NCBI GenBank assembly: GCA_025963775.1
Contig: JAOQAD010000041.1
Coordinates: 151,779-215,778, forward strand
Length of the DNA stretch: 64,000 nucleotides
Source: Bacteroidota bacterium
GTDB lineage: Bacteria > Bacteroidota > Bacteroidia > 2-12-FULL-35-15
Direction of reading: 5' to 3'
Numbering within the stretch: the first letter of the stretch is position 1; every line of letters begins with the position of its first letter. The notes beneath the pieces were generated by a model. That model was given only the letters and a program-made list of their open reading frames with translations, was not told where the DNA came from and did no database searches. This document shows positions 18,812 through 26,712 of this stretch, in pieces. Position numbers and translations under genes: made by a program.

Positions 18812-19309
18812 TTAATCTTTTTGCATTTCGAGGTAAACTTTCAATGTGATCAGTTCCTCATGGGTGGTATAAGCATCCACTTCCGCTATGATCTGCTGGT
18901 GCAATACCGTATTTTGCACATAGCTGTAAAGGAAATGGGCAAAAAGCCTTCTCCTGATATAATATGCTAATGTCAGGTCTTCCGCTGCAATTTCTGTTTT
19001 ATCGATAATTCCGAGTTTATTGTTCACCCAATTTTTCAGGTTATTCTCAATAAAATCGGGGATAGTGCCATTTTGCAATGCCGTAAGGATCTGGCGATTG
19101 GAATCGAGGCTTGCTTTTACAAGCTCACTTTCAGGCATTTTCGACAGTGGCTTTAACATCGGAAGGTCTTCTTCACGGCAGAACCGGATCCCAACAGTAA
19201 CAAATTCCTCCAGCTTATTGTTAAGGAGAAATTCAGCGTACTGCGGTAAGTGTTTAAATTTAAATTTATTCCTGTCGACTGTATATTCCACTTTTTTTCC
19301 TCTTAACAT
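18812..19309 (-). CDS. Hypothetical helical protein
   Basis: 165 residues from the ATG at 19309 (MLRGKKVEYT). Predicted all-helical, cytoplasmic, charged; no catalytic motif. Its style (KHLPQYAEFLLNNKLEEF ... THEELITLKVYLEM) reminds me of N-terminal segments attached to some Bacteroidota GAF/PAS sensor kinases, and a broken GAF gene lies just upstream on the same strand. The two may be pieces of one former signalling gene cluster. The longer in-frame start at 19393 would fall inside the terminator hairpin at 19384-19423, which argues for the shorter protein. Confidence 0.6.
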   Translation of the reverse strand: MLRGKKVEYTVDRNKFKFKHLPQYAEFLLNNKLEEFVTVGIRFCREEDLPMLKPLSKMPESELVKASLDSNRQILTALQNGTIPDFIENNLKNWVNNKLGIIDKTEIAAEDLTLAYYIRRRLFAHFLYSYVQNTVLHQQIIAEVDAYTTHEELITLKVYLEMQKD

Positions 19310-19383
19310 TTGGTGCAACAAAGATACTAAAAAAAATGACCGATAACATCTCCTGAACTGTTTTTCAGAAGCCATGTGGAATA

Positions 19384-19423
19384 AAAAAGGCATTGCTGCT
19401 TTCCTGCAGCAATGCCTTTTTTT
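19384..19423 (-). terminator. Strong hairpin terminator (bidirectional)
   Basis: Perfect 13-bp stem AAGGCATTGCTGC / GCAGCAATGCCTT with loop TTTCCT, flanked by A- and T-runs on both sides. It directly follows the GAF remnant on the minus strand. Confidence 0.85.
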
Positions 19424-19446
19424 CCTTTCGTTTATTACACTAAGCC

Positions 19447-19614
19447 TTAATCGGGTTTAAATTCGTCAACAATGCAAACGGTGCCAATATTAAATCCTTC
19501 GTGCGTTATGATAGGCGCACCGGCATAAAACCGCAGGCCGGATTCTCCCGTCACAAGCGGGTTTTGAAAAAGACAGGCGAAAGAGCTTTCCACAAATTCA
19601 GCTAAAATCTTACA
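19447..19614 (-). pseudogene. GAF-domain gene remnant (3' end only)
   Basis: Read leftwards, a 55-codon frame ends at the stop 19447-19449 and contains GLRFYAGAPIITHEGFN, then IGTVCIVD, the conserved end of a signalling GAF domain (the intact hybrid kinase at 20442 has RFYAGVPLVSPDGFRLGTLC). An in-frame TGA lies directly upstream (19615-19617) and there is no start codon, so this is a decayed fragment. The terminator at 19384-19423 still follows it, as expected for a former gene. Confidence 0.75.
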
Positions 19615-19699
19615 TCAGTAATCGCCCGGCTTCAATAGGCCTGCAAAGCGCTTAATGCCGGTATATCTTTGCATCGTAAAACTTAAAAAAAGGAAACAA

Positions 19700-19993
19700 A
19701 TGACAATCTCTGAATTCAATAACTTAAGCATGAGCCGCCGTTCTGACCTTATCTGGGAATGGGGCTATTTAGTAACTAACCACAAAACCGGCGATCATAA
19801 CACGATCGTATTCTCATTTGAAGATTTCTTCGTTGAAATAGGCGTATTCATCCCGGAGAACCGCACTTTATCTATAATAGCGGTTCAACGCAAGCAGCTG
19901 AACCCGGCCATTCTTCAGAAGATGAAAACGAGCAATCCTATTTTCAACAGGATCATCAGCCATCTGAAAAGATCGGCATCTGTGGTAGCCTGA
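19700..19993 (+). CDS. Small hypothetical protein
   Basis: 97 residues from the ATG at 19700 (MTISEFNNLS), which has an AGGAAAC ribosome-binding-like sequence just upstream. An in-frame ATG at 19655 lies further up and lacks this. Mixed alpha/beta, cytoplasmic, no motif recognised. It sits 35 bp ahead of the receiver gene and may be co-transcribed with it and the hybrid kinase. Confidence 0.65.
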   Translation: MTISEFNNLSMSRRSDLIWEWGYLVTNHKTGDHNTIVFSFEDFFVEIGVFIPENRTLSIIAVQRKQLNPAILQKMKTSNPIFNRIISHLKRSASVVA

Positions 19994-20028
19994 TCAATCA
20001 TTCATTAACAAACTAAAAATCCCTTGTT

Positions 20029-20433
20029 ATGTTTTTAAAAAAAGCAAAAAAGCCGGAGCTGATCTTTATTGTGGAAGACAATAAGCTCTATGCTAAAACG
20101 CTGCAGGCCTACCTGAAGCTGCAATTCCGGGAAGGCACCATGGTGGAGACCTTTCCCGTGGGAGAGCTCTGCATCGACAACCTGCACCGTAATCCCGATT
20201 TCGTGATCATGGATTATTACCTGAACAGCAGGTTTGAGGATGCCTCGAACGGCTTCGACATTGCAAGGCATGTAAAAAAGGAGAAGCCTAAAACAGAGGT
20301 GATCGTACTGAGCGGGCAGAATAATGTGGAAGTGGTTGCTGAAACGATCAGCCAGATCGATTGCAAATATGTAGTGAAGAACGATGAAGCGTATGAGCGC
20401 GTAAGCTCAATTATTGGCCACCATTACAAATAA
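20029..20433 (+). CDS. Single-domain response regulator
   Basis: 134 residues, receiver fold only. Acidic pocket in IFIVEDNK, phospho-acceptor Asp in FVIMDYYLN, conserved Ser in VIVLSGQ and Lys in YVVKND. There is no output domain. It lies 8 bp before the hybrid kinase gene, so it probably works as a phosphoryl partner of that kinase or its HPt domain. Confidence 0.9.
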   Translation: MFLKKAKKPELIFIVEDNKLYAKTLQAYLKLQFREGTMVETFPVGELCIDNLHRNPDFVIMDYYLNSRFEDASNGFDIARHVKKEKPKTEVIVLSGQNNVEVVAETISQIDCKYVVKNDEAYERVSSIIGHHYK

Positions 20434-20441
20434 CAGCAACT

Positions 20442-22868
20442 ATGGTAGTATCTGTCACCGGCGAAAAGGAAAGAATAGAGGCATTACATGCTTACAATCT
20501 CCTGGACACATTGCCTGAAGAGGAACTGGATGCACTCACAAAGTTTGCGTCCTCCATTTGCAATGCTTCCATTGCAATGATCACGCTTGTGGATGAGAAC
20601 CGTTTGTGGTTCAAGTCGAAAGTGGGCGTGGATGTTAATGAAGCTCCACGGAATGCAGGCTTTTGCCTTCATGCCATTGAAGCCGGTGAAAAGCTTTTCG
20701 AGATCCCGGATACCGCTGCAAATCCTGTATTTGCTGAGAATATCCTTGCGAAGGAAGAGCCTTATATCCGTTTTTATGCCGGGGTTCCGCTTGTAAGCCC
20801 GGATGGATTCAGGCTGGGAACCTTGTGTGTAATGGATGCGAGTCCGGGCGGGCTCAGGGAAGACCAGAAGGAAACGCTGAAAACGCTTTCGAGGTTTGTG
20901 GTGAACCAGTTTGAGCTGAGAAAGAGCAGGGCAGAGCTGGAGATCAACAGGAACCGTTATCACAAAATGGTGGAAGAGGCAGGCGATATTATTTACACCT
21001 GCAATTTTAAAGGAGAATTCACCTATATTAATAAGAGAATAGAAAAGATCACAGGCTTTAAGGTGGAAGAGCTGCTTACAAAGCATTTTACCAGCCTCAT
21101 TGTGCCGGAGTGGAAAGAAAAGGTGAACTCGTTTTACGACAGGCAATTCACTGACAGGGTGATGGAAACAGTGCTGGAATTCCCGGTCCATGTGAAAGGC
21201 GGCGGAACAAAATGGGTGGAACAAACAGTGACACTCAACTTTAAGGATGGCAGGCCGGATCATTTCCAGGGGATTGTGAGGGATATCAATACGCGGAAGC
21301 GGGAGGAAGAAGAACTGGAAAAAATTATGCATGCCAAGGAACAGTTCCTTGCCAACATGAGCCATGAGATCCGTACGCCACTGAATGGAGTGCTGGGTTT
21401 TGCCGACCTGCTGAAAGATACGGGGCTTGATGAAGAGCAGGCCGAATTTGTAAATGCGATCGGGGCAGCCGGGAAAAACCTGCTGGGGGTGATCAACGAT
21501 ATTCTTGATTATTCGAAGATCGAGGCGGGGATGATGAATTTTGAAAAAGCCCCTTTGAGCATCCGCACCACGTTCAGCTCGCTTTCCGTTCTTTTTAAAG
21601 GGAAGGCAAGGCAGAAAAAAATAAAAATAGATTTCCGGGCGGCTAAAAACATCCCGGAAATGGTACTTGGCGATTCTACCCGCCTTACACAGATCATCAC
21701 CAACCTTGTTGGAAATTCGCTCAAATTCACTCCTTCGGGCAGCATCAGAGTAAGTGCAGAAAGGGTTGGAGAAACGACTGATATGCTGTCCCTAAGGATT
21801 TGTGTAAGCGACACGGGAATAGGAATCCCGAAAGACAAGCACCAGTTCATCTTTGAGCGGTTCAACCAGGCATCGGGCGATACCACCCGTAAATACGGTG
21901 GCACCGGGCTGGGGCTGAGCATTGTGAAAAGCCTTGTAGAATTGCAGGGTGGCAGCATTGAGGTAAAAAGCGCTCCCGGCGAAGGATCGGAGTTTATTGT
22001 GACCTTGCCGTTCGGAAAGCTCCGGGAAGGGGAAGTGGCGCTTATGGAACCGGATAATTTCAGCGCGGAAAAAAAACCGAAGCAGGAAATAAAGATCCTG
22101 CTGGTGGAAGATAATTACCTGAACCAGCGGCTTGCACTCAAAGTATTGTCAGGCTTTGGCTTTAACACCGAACTGGCCGCAAATGGCCATGAAGCGTTGA
22201 AAAAATTAAAGCCAGGCAGCCACGATCTTATTTTGATGGACATGCAGATGCCCGGAATGGACGGTTATGAAACAACGACCATGATCCGGAAAAAGCTGAA
22301 ATCGGCGATCCCCATCATTGCCATGACCGCGCATGCCATGGAAGATGAGAAGGTGCGCTGCATAGAGCTGGGAATGAACGATTATATTTCGAAACCCTTT
22401 AAAGCGAGGGACCTGTATGAAAGAATTATGAAGTTGCTGCAGCCTGGTGAAGCGTATGTGCAAAAAGCAAGTGGAAAAAATATTGTGCTGGAGAGCGATG
22501 CAGGAGGGAAGCTGCTTGATCTCTCCTGGCTGATGAGGCTTTCGGGTGGCGACAGAAAATTTGTAAAGGAGGTGCTGGAAATATTCATTCATGATGCACC
22601 CTTGGAGCTGAAAAAGATAGAGGAGGGAATCCGCAGTAAAAATTATCCGCAGATTAGAACATCGGCCCATACGATGAAGTCGTCGGTGCGCCTGCTTGGA
22701 CTGAATGACAAGCTGGGTCCGGTACTCGACGAAATGGAGAGCCTTGCCGGAAGTGAGCGAATGCCAGGGGTGAAGCGCCTGTATGATACGCTGGATGTGA
22801 CTGTGAATAAGGCAATTGATGAGGCACGGCACAGGAAAAGAAAACCTGTAAAAACTGTCGGGGTATAA
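20442..22868 (+). CDS. Hybrid histidine kinase: GAF-PAS-HisKA-HATPase-receiver-HPt
   Basis: 808 residues, cytoplasmic. In order: GAF (about 5-165; RFYAGVPLVSPDGFRLGTLC), PAS with PAC motif (about 170-290), H box FLANMSHEIRTPLNGVLG (about 305), N box LVGNSLKFTPSG, G1 DTGIGIP, G2 GTGLGLSIVKS, receiver (about 550-670; VEDN, LILMDMQMPGMDGYE, ISKPF), and an HPt domain (about 685-790; SAHTMKSSVRLLG with phospho-His). It thus holds a whole phosphorelay and could hand phosphate to the small receiver encoded just upstream. The long A/T run after the stop may help termination before the tRNA promoter. Confidence 0.94.
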   Translation: MVVSVTGEKERIEALHAYNLLDTLPEEELDALTKFASSICNASIAMITLVDENRLWFKSKVGVDVNEAPRNAGFCLHAIEAGEKLFEIPDTAANPVFAENILAKEEPYIRFYAGVPLVSPDGFRLGTLCVMDASPGGLREDQKETLKTLSRFVVNQFELRKSRAELEINRNRYHKMVEEAGDIIYTCNFKGEFTYINKRIEKITGFKVEELLTKHFTSLIVPEWKEKVNSFYDRQFTDRVMETVLEFPVHVKGGGTKWVEQTVTLNFKDGRPDHFQGIVRDINTRKREEEELEKIMHAKEQFLANMSHEIRTPLNGVLGFADLLKDTGLDEEQAEFVNAIGAAGKNLLGVINDILDYSKIEAGMMNFEKAPLSIRTTFSSLSVLFKGKARQKKIKIDFRAAKNIPEMVLGDSTRLTQIITNLVGNSLKFTPSGSIRVSAERVGETTDMLSLRICVSDTGIGIPKDKHQFIFERFNQASGDTTRKYGGTGLGLSIVKSLVELQGGSIEVKSAPGEGSEFIVTLPFGKLREGEVALMEPDNFSAEKKPKQEIKILLVEDNYLNQRLALKVLSGFGFNTELAANGHEALKKLKPGSHDLILMDMQMPGMDGYETTTMIRKKLKSAIPIIAMTAHAMEDEKVRCIELGMNDYISKPFKARDLYERIMKLLQPGEAYVQKASGKNIVLESDAGGKLLDLSWLMRLSGGDRKFVKEVLEIFIHDAPLELKKIEEGIRSKNYPQIRTSAHTMKSSVRLLGLNDKLGPVLDEMESLAGSERMPGVKRLYDTLDVTVNKAIDEARHRKRKPVKTVGV

Positions 22869-22892
22869 AAAAAGATAATTTTTTCAAAAATT

Positions 22893-22925
22893 TTTGTTGG
22901 AGAATTAAAAATAATCCTACATTTG
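22893..22925 (+). promoter_or_regulatory. Bacteroidota-type promoter of the tRNA-Pro unit
   Basis: TTTG at 22893-22896 and TACATTTG at 22918-22925, 21 bp apart; the same arrangement as in front of tRNA-Ser. The first RNA-like sequence downstream is the degenerate tRNA at 22961, and the intact tRNA-Pro lies 180 bp away. Confidence 0.7.
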
Positions 22926-22960
22926 CAGCCGCTTTAATAAGTTCTTTAAAGTAACAGTAA

Positions 22961-23035
22961 GGAGTAGTGTTTTGGTTATCGCGTCCCGCTTGTAGCGGGA
23001 AGGTTGCAAATTCCGAAGCAGGATAGATAAGAATA
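22961..23035 (+). pseudogene. Degenerate tRNA-like sequence (Thr-like anticodon)
   Basis: The stretch from 22961 has the D-loop string TTGGTTATCGC shared with tRNA-Pro downstream, an anticodon stem-loop TCCCG-CTTGTAG-CGGGA (anticodon TGT, which would be Thr) and the string GGTTGCAAATTCC in the T-arm place. I see no acceptor stem that closes. It looks like a decayed tRNA between the promoter and the working tRNA-Pro gene. Confidence 0.5.
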
Positions 23036-23105
23036 GTTCTTTAAATAATAATTAGGAAAAGATGTTTGGTATGCAAACAGAATTCAATTCTTAATAATAA
23101 CAGTT

Positions 23106-23179
23106 CGGGGCGTAGCGTAGTTGGTTATCGCGCCTGGTTTGGGACCAGGAGGTCGCAAGTTCGAGTCTTGCCGCCCCGA
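23106..23179 (+). tRNA. tRNA-Pro (UGG), integration target of the island
   Basis: 74 nt: acceptor stem CGGGGCG/CGCCCCG, discriminator A, anticodon stem CCTGG/CCAGG with loop TTTGGGA (anticodon TGG), T-arm GCAAG-TTCGAGT-CTTGC. CCA is not encoded. The last 14 bases of the gene are part of the 16-bp sequence repeated at 48259-48274, so the island restored the tRNA end on integration. Confidence 0.95.
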
Positions 23180-23181
23180 CT
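23166..23181 (+). repeat. attL core (direct repeat with 48259-48274)
   Basis: TCTTGCCGCCCCGACT, the T-arm end and acceptor of tRNA-Pro plus two bases. Identical to the copy at the right end of the island. Confidence 0.9.
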
Positions 23182-23280
23182 CGAAGCATCTGCTTCAACA
23201 TCAAGAGCCTGTGAAACATAAGTTTTACAGGCTTTTTTGTTTTTTAGCCTATAAAGCATTACATAATATCTCAGTTTAAA

Positions 23281-23409
23281 TGTGACCAATTCGGTGACCA
23301 AAATCTTATTCTACATTTGGTCACCAAAACGGAAAAACCCAATAAAATAAGGGCTTTCGGTTTTATGGTGTGTGGTTTTGAAATCTATTCCGGTGACCAT
23401 TGGTGACCA
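23281..23409. promoter_or_regulatory. Cluster of GGTGACCA repeats at the left island end
   Basis: GTGACCA-type octamers occur at 23281, 23292, 23318 (inverted, TGGTCACCA), 23392 and 23402. The 20-bp unit at 23281-23300 matches 48181-48200 near the right end at 18 of 20 positions. Placement beside both core sites and directly before the integrase start suggests arm-type binding sites for the integrase or its directionality factor, possibly also autoregulatory. Confidence 0.7.
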
Positions 23410-23440
23410 AATAGTATTCACGCACTTAAACCTAAAACAC

Positions 23441-24697
23441 ATGAGAACGAACAATTCCTTTGGCTTGATCTTTTACCCACGCACCGCACGTTTAGCCAAC
23501 GGCAACGCCCCATTAGTAGTACGAGTTACCGTAAATTCCGTTAGAAAGGATATTTCTTTAAAATATCGTGTTCCGGTAGATAAATGGAACACCGCAAAAG
23601 AAATAGTCACCGGTAATGATCCGGAAACCAAATCCCTCAATAATTACATTTCAGAAGTTCGCACAGAGCTTAATAATTGCTACCGGTTATTGCAAATCGA
23701 TAAAAAGCTGATTACAGCTGATACCATAAAAGCAAAATTCTTAGGTACGGATGAAGAACAAATGACTTTATTAAAAGTAATTGAATACCATAATGGTACA
23801 ATGAAGGAAACTCTTGCATGGGGAACAGCCAAGAATTATTATACTACCGAAAAGTACGTAATCGCATTTTTGAAAGAAGTTCTAAAAACTTCCAATGTAT
23901 TTCTGAATCAGCTTAATTACAAATTCCTGAAAGATTTTGAAATGTTCCTGCGTACCCACGTTCCGGGAGAGAATCAAAAGCCTTGCGGAAACAATACTGT
24001 AATGAAACATATCGAGCGCTTCCGCAAGATCACATCCATGGCCGTGCGTAACGATTGGTTAAAACAAGATCCATTTTTAAAATTCAAGTCACATTTTATT
24101 AAAAAAGACCGTGGTTTCCTGAATGAACAGGAACTTTCAATAATTGAGAATAGACAAATTGATATTGCCCGCATTGAAGTAGTACGGGATATGTTTATTT
24201 TCAGCTGTTACACAGGATTGACATACATGGATGCGTACAATTTAAAACCGGAAAATATTCACATCGGCATTGATGGCAAAAAATGGATCACTATCCAACG
24301 TCAGAAAACCGGTGTGCAGGCAAATATTCCTTTATTACCGAAGGCATTAGAAATTTTACAGAAATATGAAGATCATCCACGTTCAAAATCTAAAGGCACC
24401 TTATTGCCGCTAATCTCTAACCAGCCTTTTAATTTCTTTCTGAAAGAGATTGCTGTAATCTGCGGAATAAAAAAGAACCTTACGCACCATTTAGCTCGTC
24501 ACACTTTTGCAACAACAGTTTGTTTGTTGAATGGCATTTCAATGGAAGCCACCAGCGGGATGATGGGACACGCAAATATGAGAACGACACAAATCTATGG
24601 TAAGATCTTGCCGCAGCGCATCAGCAATGAAATGGATACGCTTGCAAGTAAGCTTGAAGCAAAAAGCAAAGTAATTAATTTAAAAACAGGGAGTTAA
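23441..24697 (+). CDS. Tyrosine recombinase / integrase (Bacteroidota type)
   Basis: 418 residues from the ATG at 23441 (MRTNNSFGLI); the earlier in-frame ATG at 23372 runs through the GGTGACCA repeats. An N-terminal arm-binding region (FGLIFYPRTARLANGNAPLVVRV) and SAM-like core-binding domain lead to the catalytic domain with Lys in TIQRQKTG, the HLARHTFATTV box (H-x2-R), GHANMRTTQIYGK and the nucleophile Tyr. At the first catalytic Arg position the sequence is CYTGLTYMDAYNL, with Thr in place of Arg; lack of this Arg is known for IntDOT-type enzymes of Bacteroidetes elements. It should excise and integrate the island at tRNA-Pro. Confidence 0.93.
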   Translation: MRTNNSFGLIFYPRTARLANGNAPLVVRVTVNSVRKDISLKYRVPVDKWNTAKEIVTGNDPETKSLNNYISEVRTELNNCYRLLQIDKKLITADTIKAKFLGTDEEQMTLLKVIEYHNGTMKETLAWGTAKNYYTTEKYVIAFLKEVLKTSNVFLNQLNYKFLKDFEMFLRTHVPGENQKPCGNNTVMKHIERFRKITSMAVRNDWLKQDPFLKFKSHFIKKDRGFLNEQELSIIENRQIDIARIEVVRDMFIFSCYTGLTYMDAYNLKPENIHIGIDGKKWITIQRQKTGVQANIPLLPKALEILQKYEDHPRSKSKGTLLPLISNQPFNFFLKEIAVICGIKKNLTHHLARHTFATTVCLLNGISMEATSGMMGHANMRTTQIYGKILPQRISNEMDTLASKLEAKSKVINLKTGS

Positions 24698-24740
24698 ATA
24701 TATTCATTAGCGCCATTATATTTTATCGATAGTCGTTTCA

Positions 24741-24775
24741 AAAAACAGGAAGCAAAATCGCTTCCTGTTTTTTTA
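24741..24775 (+). terminator. Terminator of the integrase gene
   Basis: Stem AAAACAGGAAGC / GCTTCCTGTTTT with loop AAAATC, followed by TTTTATTTT. Confidence 0.88.
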
Positions 24776-24803
24776 TTTTGCAAAAGAACCAATCTTTTAT
24801 AAA

Positions 24804-25028
24804 ATGAAACCTTTCGATGCTTTTTTAGAGCGGCCTGATGTCAAGGAATGCCTCAGCAAAACTCCTTCAGATGCCGATAATTTAAGAAACCTTACTCCCT
24901 TACAACAGTTGACAATAGTTCTTACCTTCGATATTGTTAAAATGTCGATACAATCGTTTGAAATGCAGAAAGCTGCAAGGGCTTTTAATGAAGAACTAAG
25001 AAAACACTATCCTGAAATCAAAAAATAA
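24804..25028 (+). CDS. Small hypothetical protein of the island
   Basis: 74 residues, helical, acidic/basic mix, ending in lysines. No motif recognised. It lies alone between the integrase terminator and the rteC leader. Small genes of this kind next to an integrase are sometimes directionality factors, but there is no HTH signature here, so I do not call it one. Confidence 0.55.
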   Translation: MKPFDAFLERPDVKECLSKTPSDADNLRNLTPLQQLTIVLTFDIVKMSIQSFEMQKAARAFNEELRKHYPEIKK

Positions 25029-25187
25029 ATCATTTCATGCTTTTACGAATTAATACCTATAAGTAGGTATTTGATATTCATCTGTAACTTTTACCTCATT
25101 CGTGCGTCTCCATATCACAACAGTCGAATAAACTGTTTAAAAACATTGCACGTATTTAATAAACATGAAAGTTGATTAAATAAACCC

Positions 25188-25217
25188 GAAAGCCCGCTAC
25201 TACCTCCGCGGGCTTTC
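25188..25217 (+). promoter_or_regulatory. Perfect 10-bp hairpin in the rteC leader
   Basis: GAAAGCCCGC / GCGGGCTTTC with a 10-nt loop, ending 30 bp before the rteC start. The following bases are ATTTAAAAAG rather than a T-run, so it is a weak terminator at best. The ribosome-binding region would lie right after it. It may be an attenuator or just the end of the upstream gene. Confidence 0.6.
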
Positions 25218-25247
25218 ATTTAAAAAGCTACAGGCACGAGTGATTTT

Positions 25248-26078
25248 ATGGAAAATCTGTTTACAGTCTTAAACAAAAGACTTAATGCTATTTGTATTGA
25301 AGAAGGCAACATCCTTAAAAGAGAAAAGAAATCGATAGAGTTATGCATCACCATCTTAACGGAACTAAAGGCCCGCGTTATAAAAAAAGGTTTTGCTTCC
25401 AAAGAAGAGGAGATTGATTTCTTTAAGAACATCAAACCCGGTTTTGAATCACAGTTAAAATATCATGCAGCACTTTTCGAACTCGAAAGGCTTAAGCCAC
25501 ATGGCAGCATTGCTGCAAAGCGTAGCTACTTTGAAAAGAAGCTGAAAGAGATTCATAACAAGGTGCAAACCGACCTTGAATTTTACACCTACTATAAGAC
25601 CGGCAGCATGCACTTCGATGATCTGTTTTTTACACGCTGCCTGAGTAATTTTCAGCTTGCTATCCAACATAGTGTGTTCGATGTAGATATGAATTTCCGT
25701 ACAAGCCACGATAATAAAGTAGCTGAGATCCTTGCAAACGAACAATTGATCAAATATATTGAAACTGAATTGGATAAATTAGAAACAATTCCGCCTGCAG
25801 AAGTTAAGTCGGTTCAAAATTCCAAGCAACAATTAAAATGGACAGATAGCAAAGTTGCGCTAATAGAACTCATCTACGCGCTCCATTCCAGCGGGAGCCT
25901 TAATAAAGGCGTGCTTGATCTCAAAGAACTTGTATTAGCCTTATCGCTTTTATTAAACGTGGAGCTGGGAGATTTTTATCGTACCTGGGCGGAAATTAAA
26001 ATCAGGAAAGAGCCGACCCGTTATTTAGATTCGCTCAAAGTAAATTTGGAGAACAGGATCATGGTTGACATGCAATAA
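25248..26078 (+). CDS. rteC: RteC-family regulator of element excision
   Basis: 276 residues, near the usual length. Family hallmarks are all present: EEIDFFKNIKPGFESQLKYH, EFYTYYKTGSMHFDDLFFTR, TSHDNKVAEILANEQL, LKWTDSKVALIELIYALHSSG and LGDFYRTWAEIKIRK. In CTnDOT, RteC binds upstream of the excision operon and turns it on. Here it is the only recognisable control gene of that class: there is no RteA/RteB pair or tetQ. It may therefore answer to a resident element or to the leader hairpin just upstream. A strong terminator follows. Confidence 0.92.
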   Translation: MENLFTVLNKRLNAICIEEGNILKREKKSIELCITILTELKARVIKKGFASKEEEIDFFKNIKPGFESQLKYHAALFELERLKPHGSIAAKRSYFEKKLKEIHNKVQTDLEFYTYYKTGSMHFDDLFFTRCLSNFQLAIQHSVFDVDMNFRTSHDNKVAEILANEQLIKYIETELDKLETIPPAEVKSVQNSKQQLKWTDSKVALIELIYALHSSGSLNKGVLDLKELVLALSLLLNVELGDFYRTWAEIKIRKEPTRYLDSLKVNLENRIMVDMQ

Positions 26079-26177
26079 ATTCACTTTTTTACAATTTTAT
26101 TACCGTGTTAACTCCGCTTGTTTTAATTACACTTTTGGTAAATTTCAATTAATTTTATTCATTGTTATACTTCTAAG

Positions 26178-26220
26178 ACCGAAACGCCTGACCTTACACA
26201 AGTCAGGCGTTTCGGTTTTT
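26178..26220 (+). terminator. Strong terminator after rteC
   Basis: Perfect 15-bp stem ACCGAAACGCCTGAC / GTCAGGCGTTTCGGT followed by TTTT, about 100 bp after the rteC stop. The following 200 bp to the next gene hold the 16-mer TTCGTTTGTCATATTT (26315-26330), which recurs at 39455-39470. Confidence 0.92.
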
Positions 26221-26418
26221 CTAGCCGGTTCATAGCATAAAGCGATCTTTTCCTTTTATACAAACACCCCAGTTGAACCCAACTCGGGACTATGCAAAAA
26301 CACCGTCAAACACCTTCGTTTGTCATATTTCTTAACTCCTTTCTCATTCGGTTTGCATACTGAATAAACCGTTTTTCACCACCGCATCTTTGTCCCATAA
26401 TCAAAAACAAAATAAATT

Positions 26419-26712
26419 ATGGCAGTAGAACTGATCACCAAAGAAGACCTTCAACTCTTCAAGCAAGACATGCTGAATGAGATCAAGGCAATCCTGAAAC
26501 CAAAACTTGGGCAGGCACAAAAAGAATGGATGAAATCTTATGAAGTCCGGAAAATGTTAGGAATCTCTCCCGGCACACTCCAACAAATGCGAATCAACGG
26601 CACATTAGAATTTACCCAGCTCGGAGGCTTGATGTATTACAAGTACGAAGACATTATCAAGCTAATGGAAAAGAACAAATACAAAAATCCATTTACCGCA
26701 CGGGAGAAATGA
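26419..26712 (+). CDS. Excisionase/MerR-like HTH_17 protein
   Basis: 97 residues. An N-terminal helix (LITKEDLQLFKQDMLNEI) leads to a helix-turn-helix of the HTH_17 type: WMKSYEVRKMLGISPGTLQQMR, then RINGTLEFTQLGG-YYKYEDI, which forms the wing. It is closely similar along its length to the protein at 36607-36891, so the island has two copies. Such proteins in Bacteroidota elements act as DNA-binding accessory or excision factors. Its last bases overlap the next start (ATGA), so it heads a three-gene coupled operon. Confidence 0.85.
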   Translation: MAVELITKEDLQLFKQDMLNEIKAILKPKLGQAQKEWMKSYEVRKMLGISPGTLQQMRINGTLEFTQLGGLMYYKYEDIIKLMEKNKYKNPFTAREK

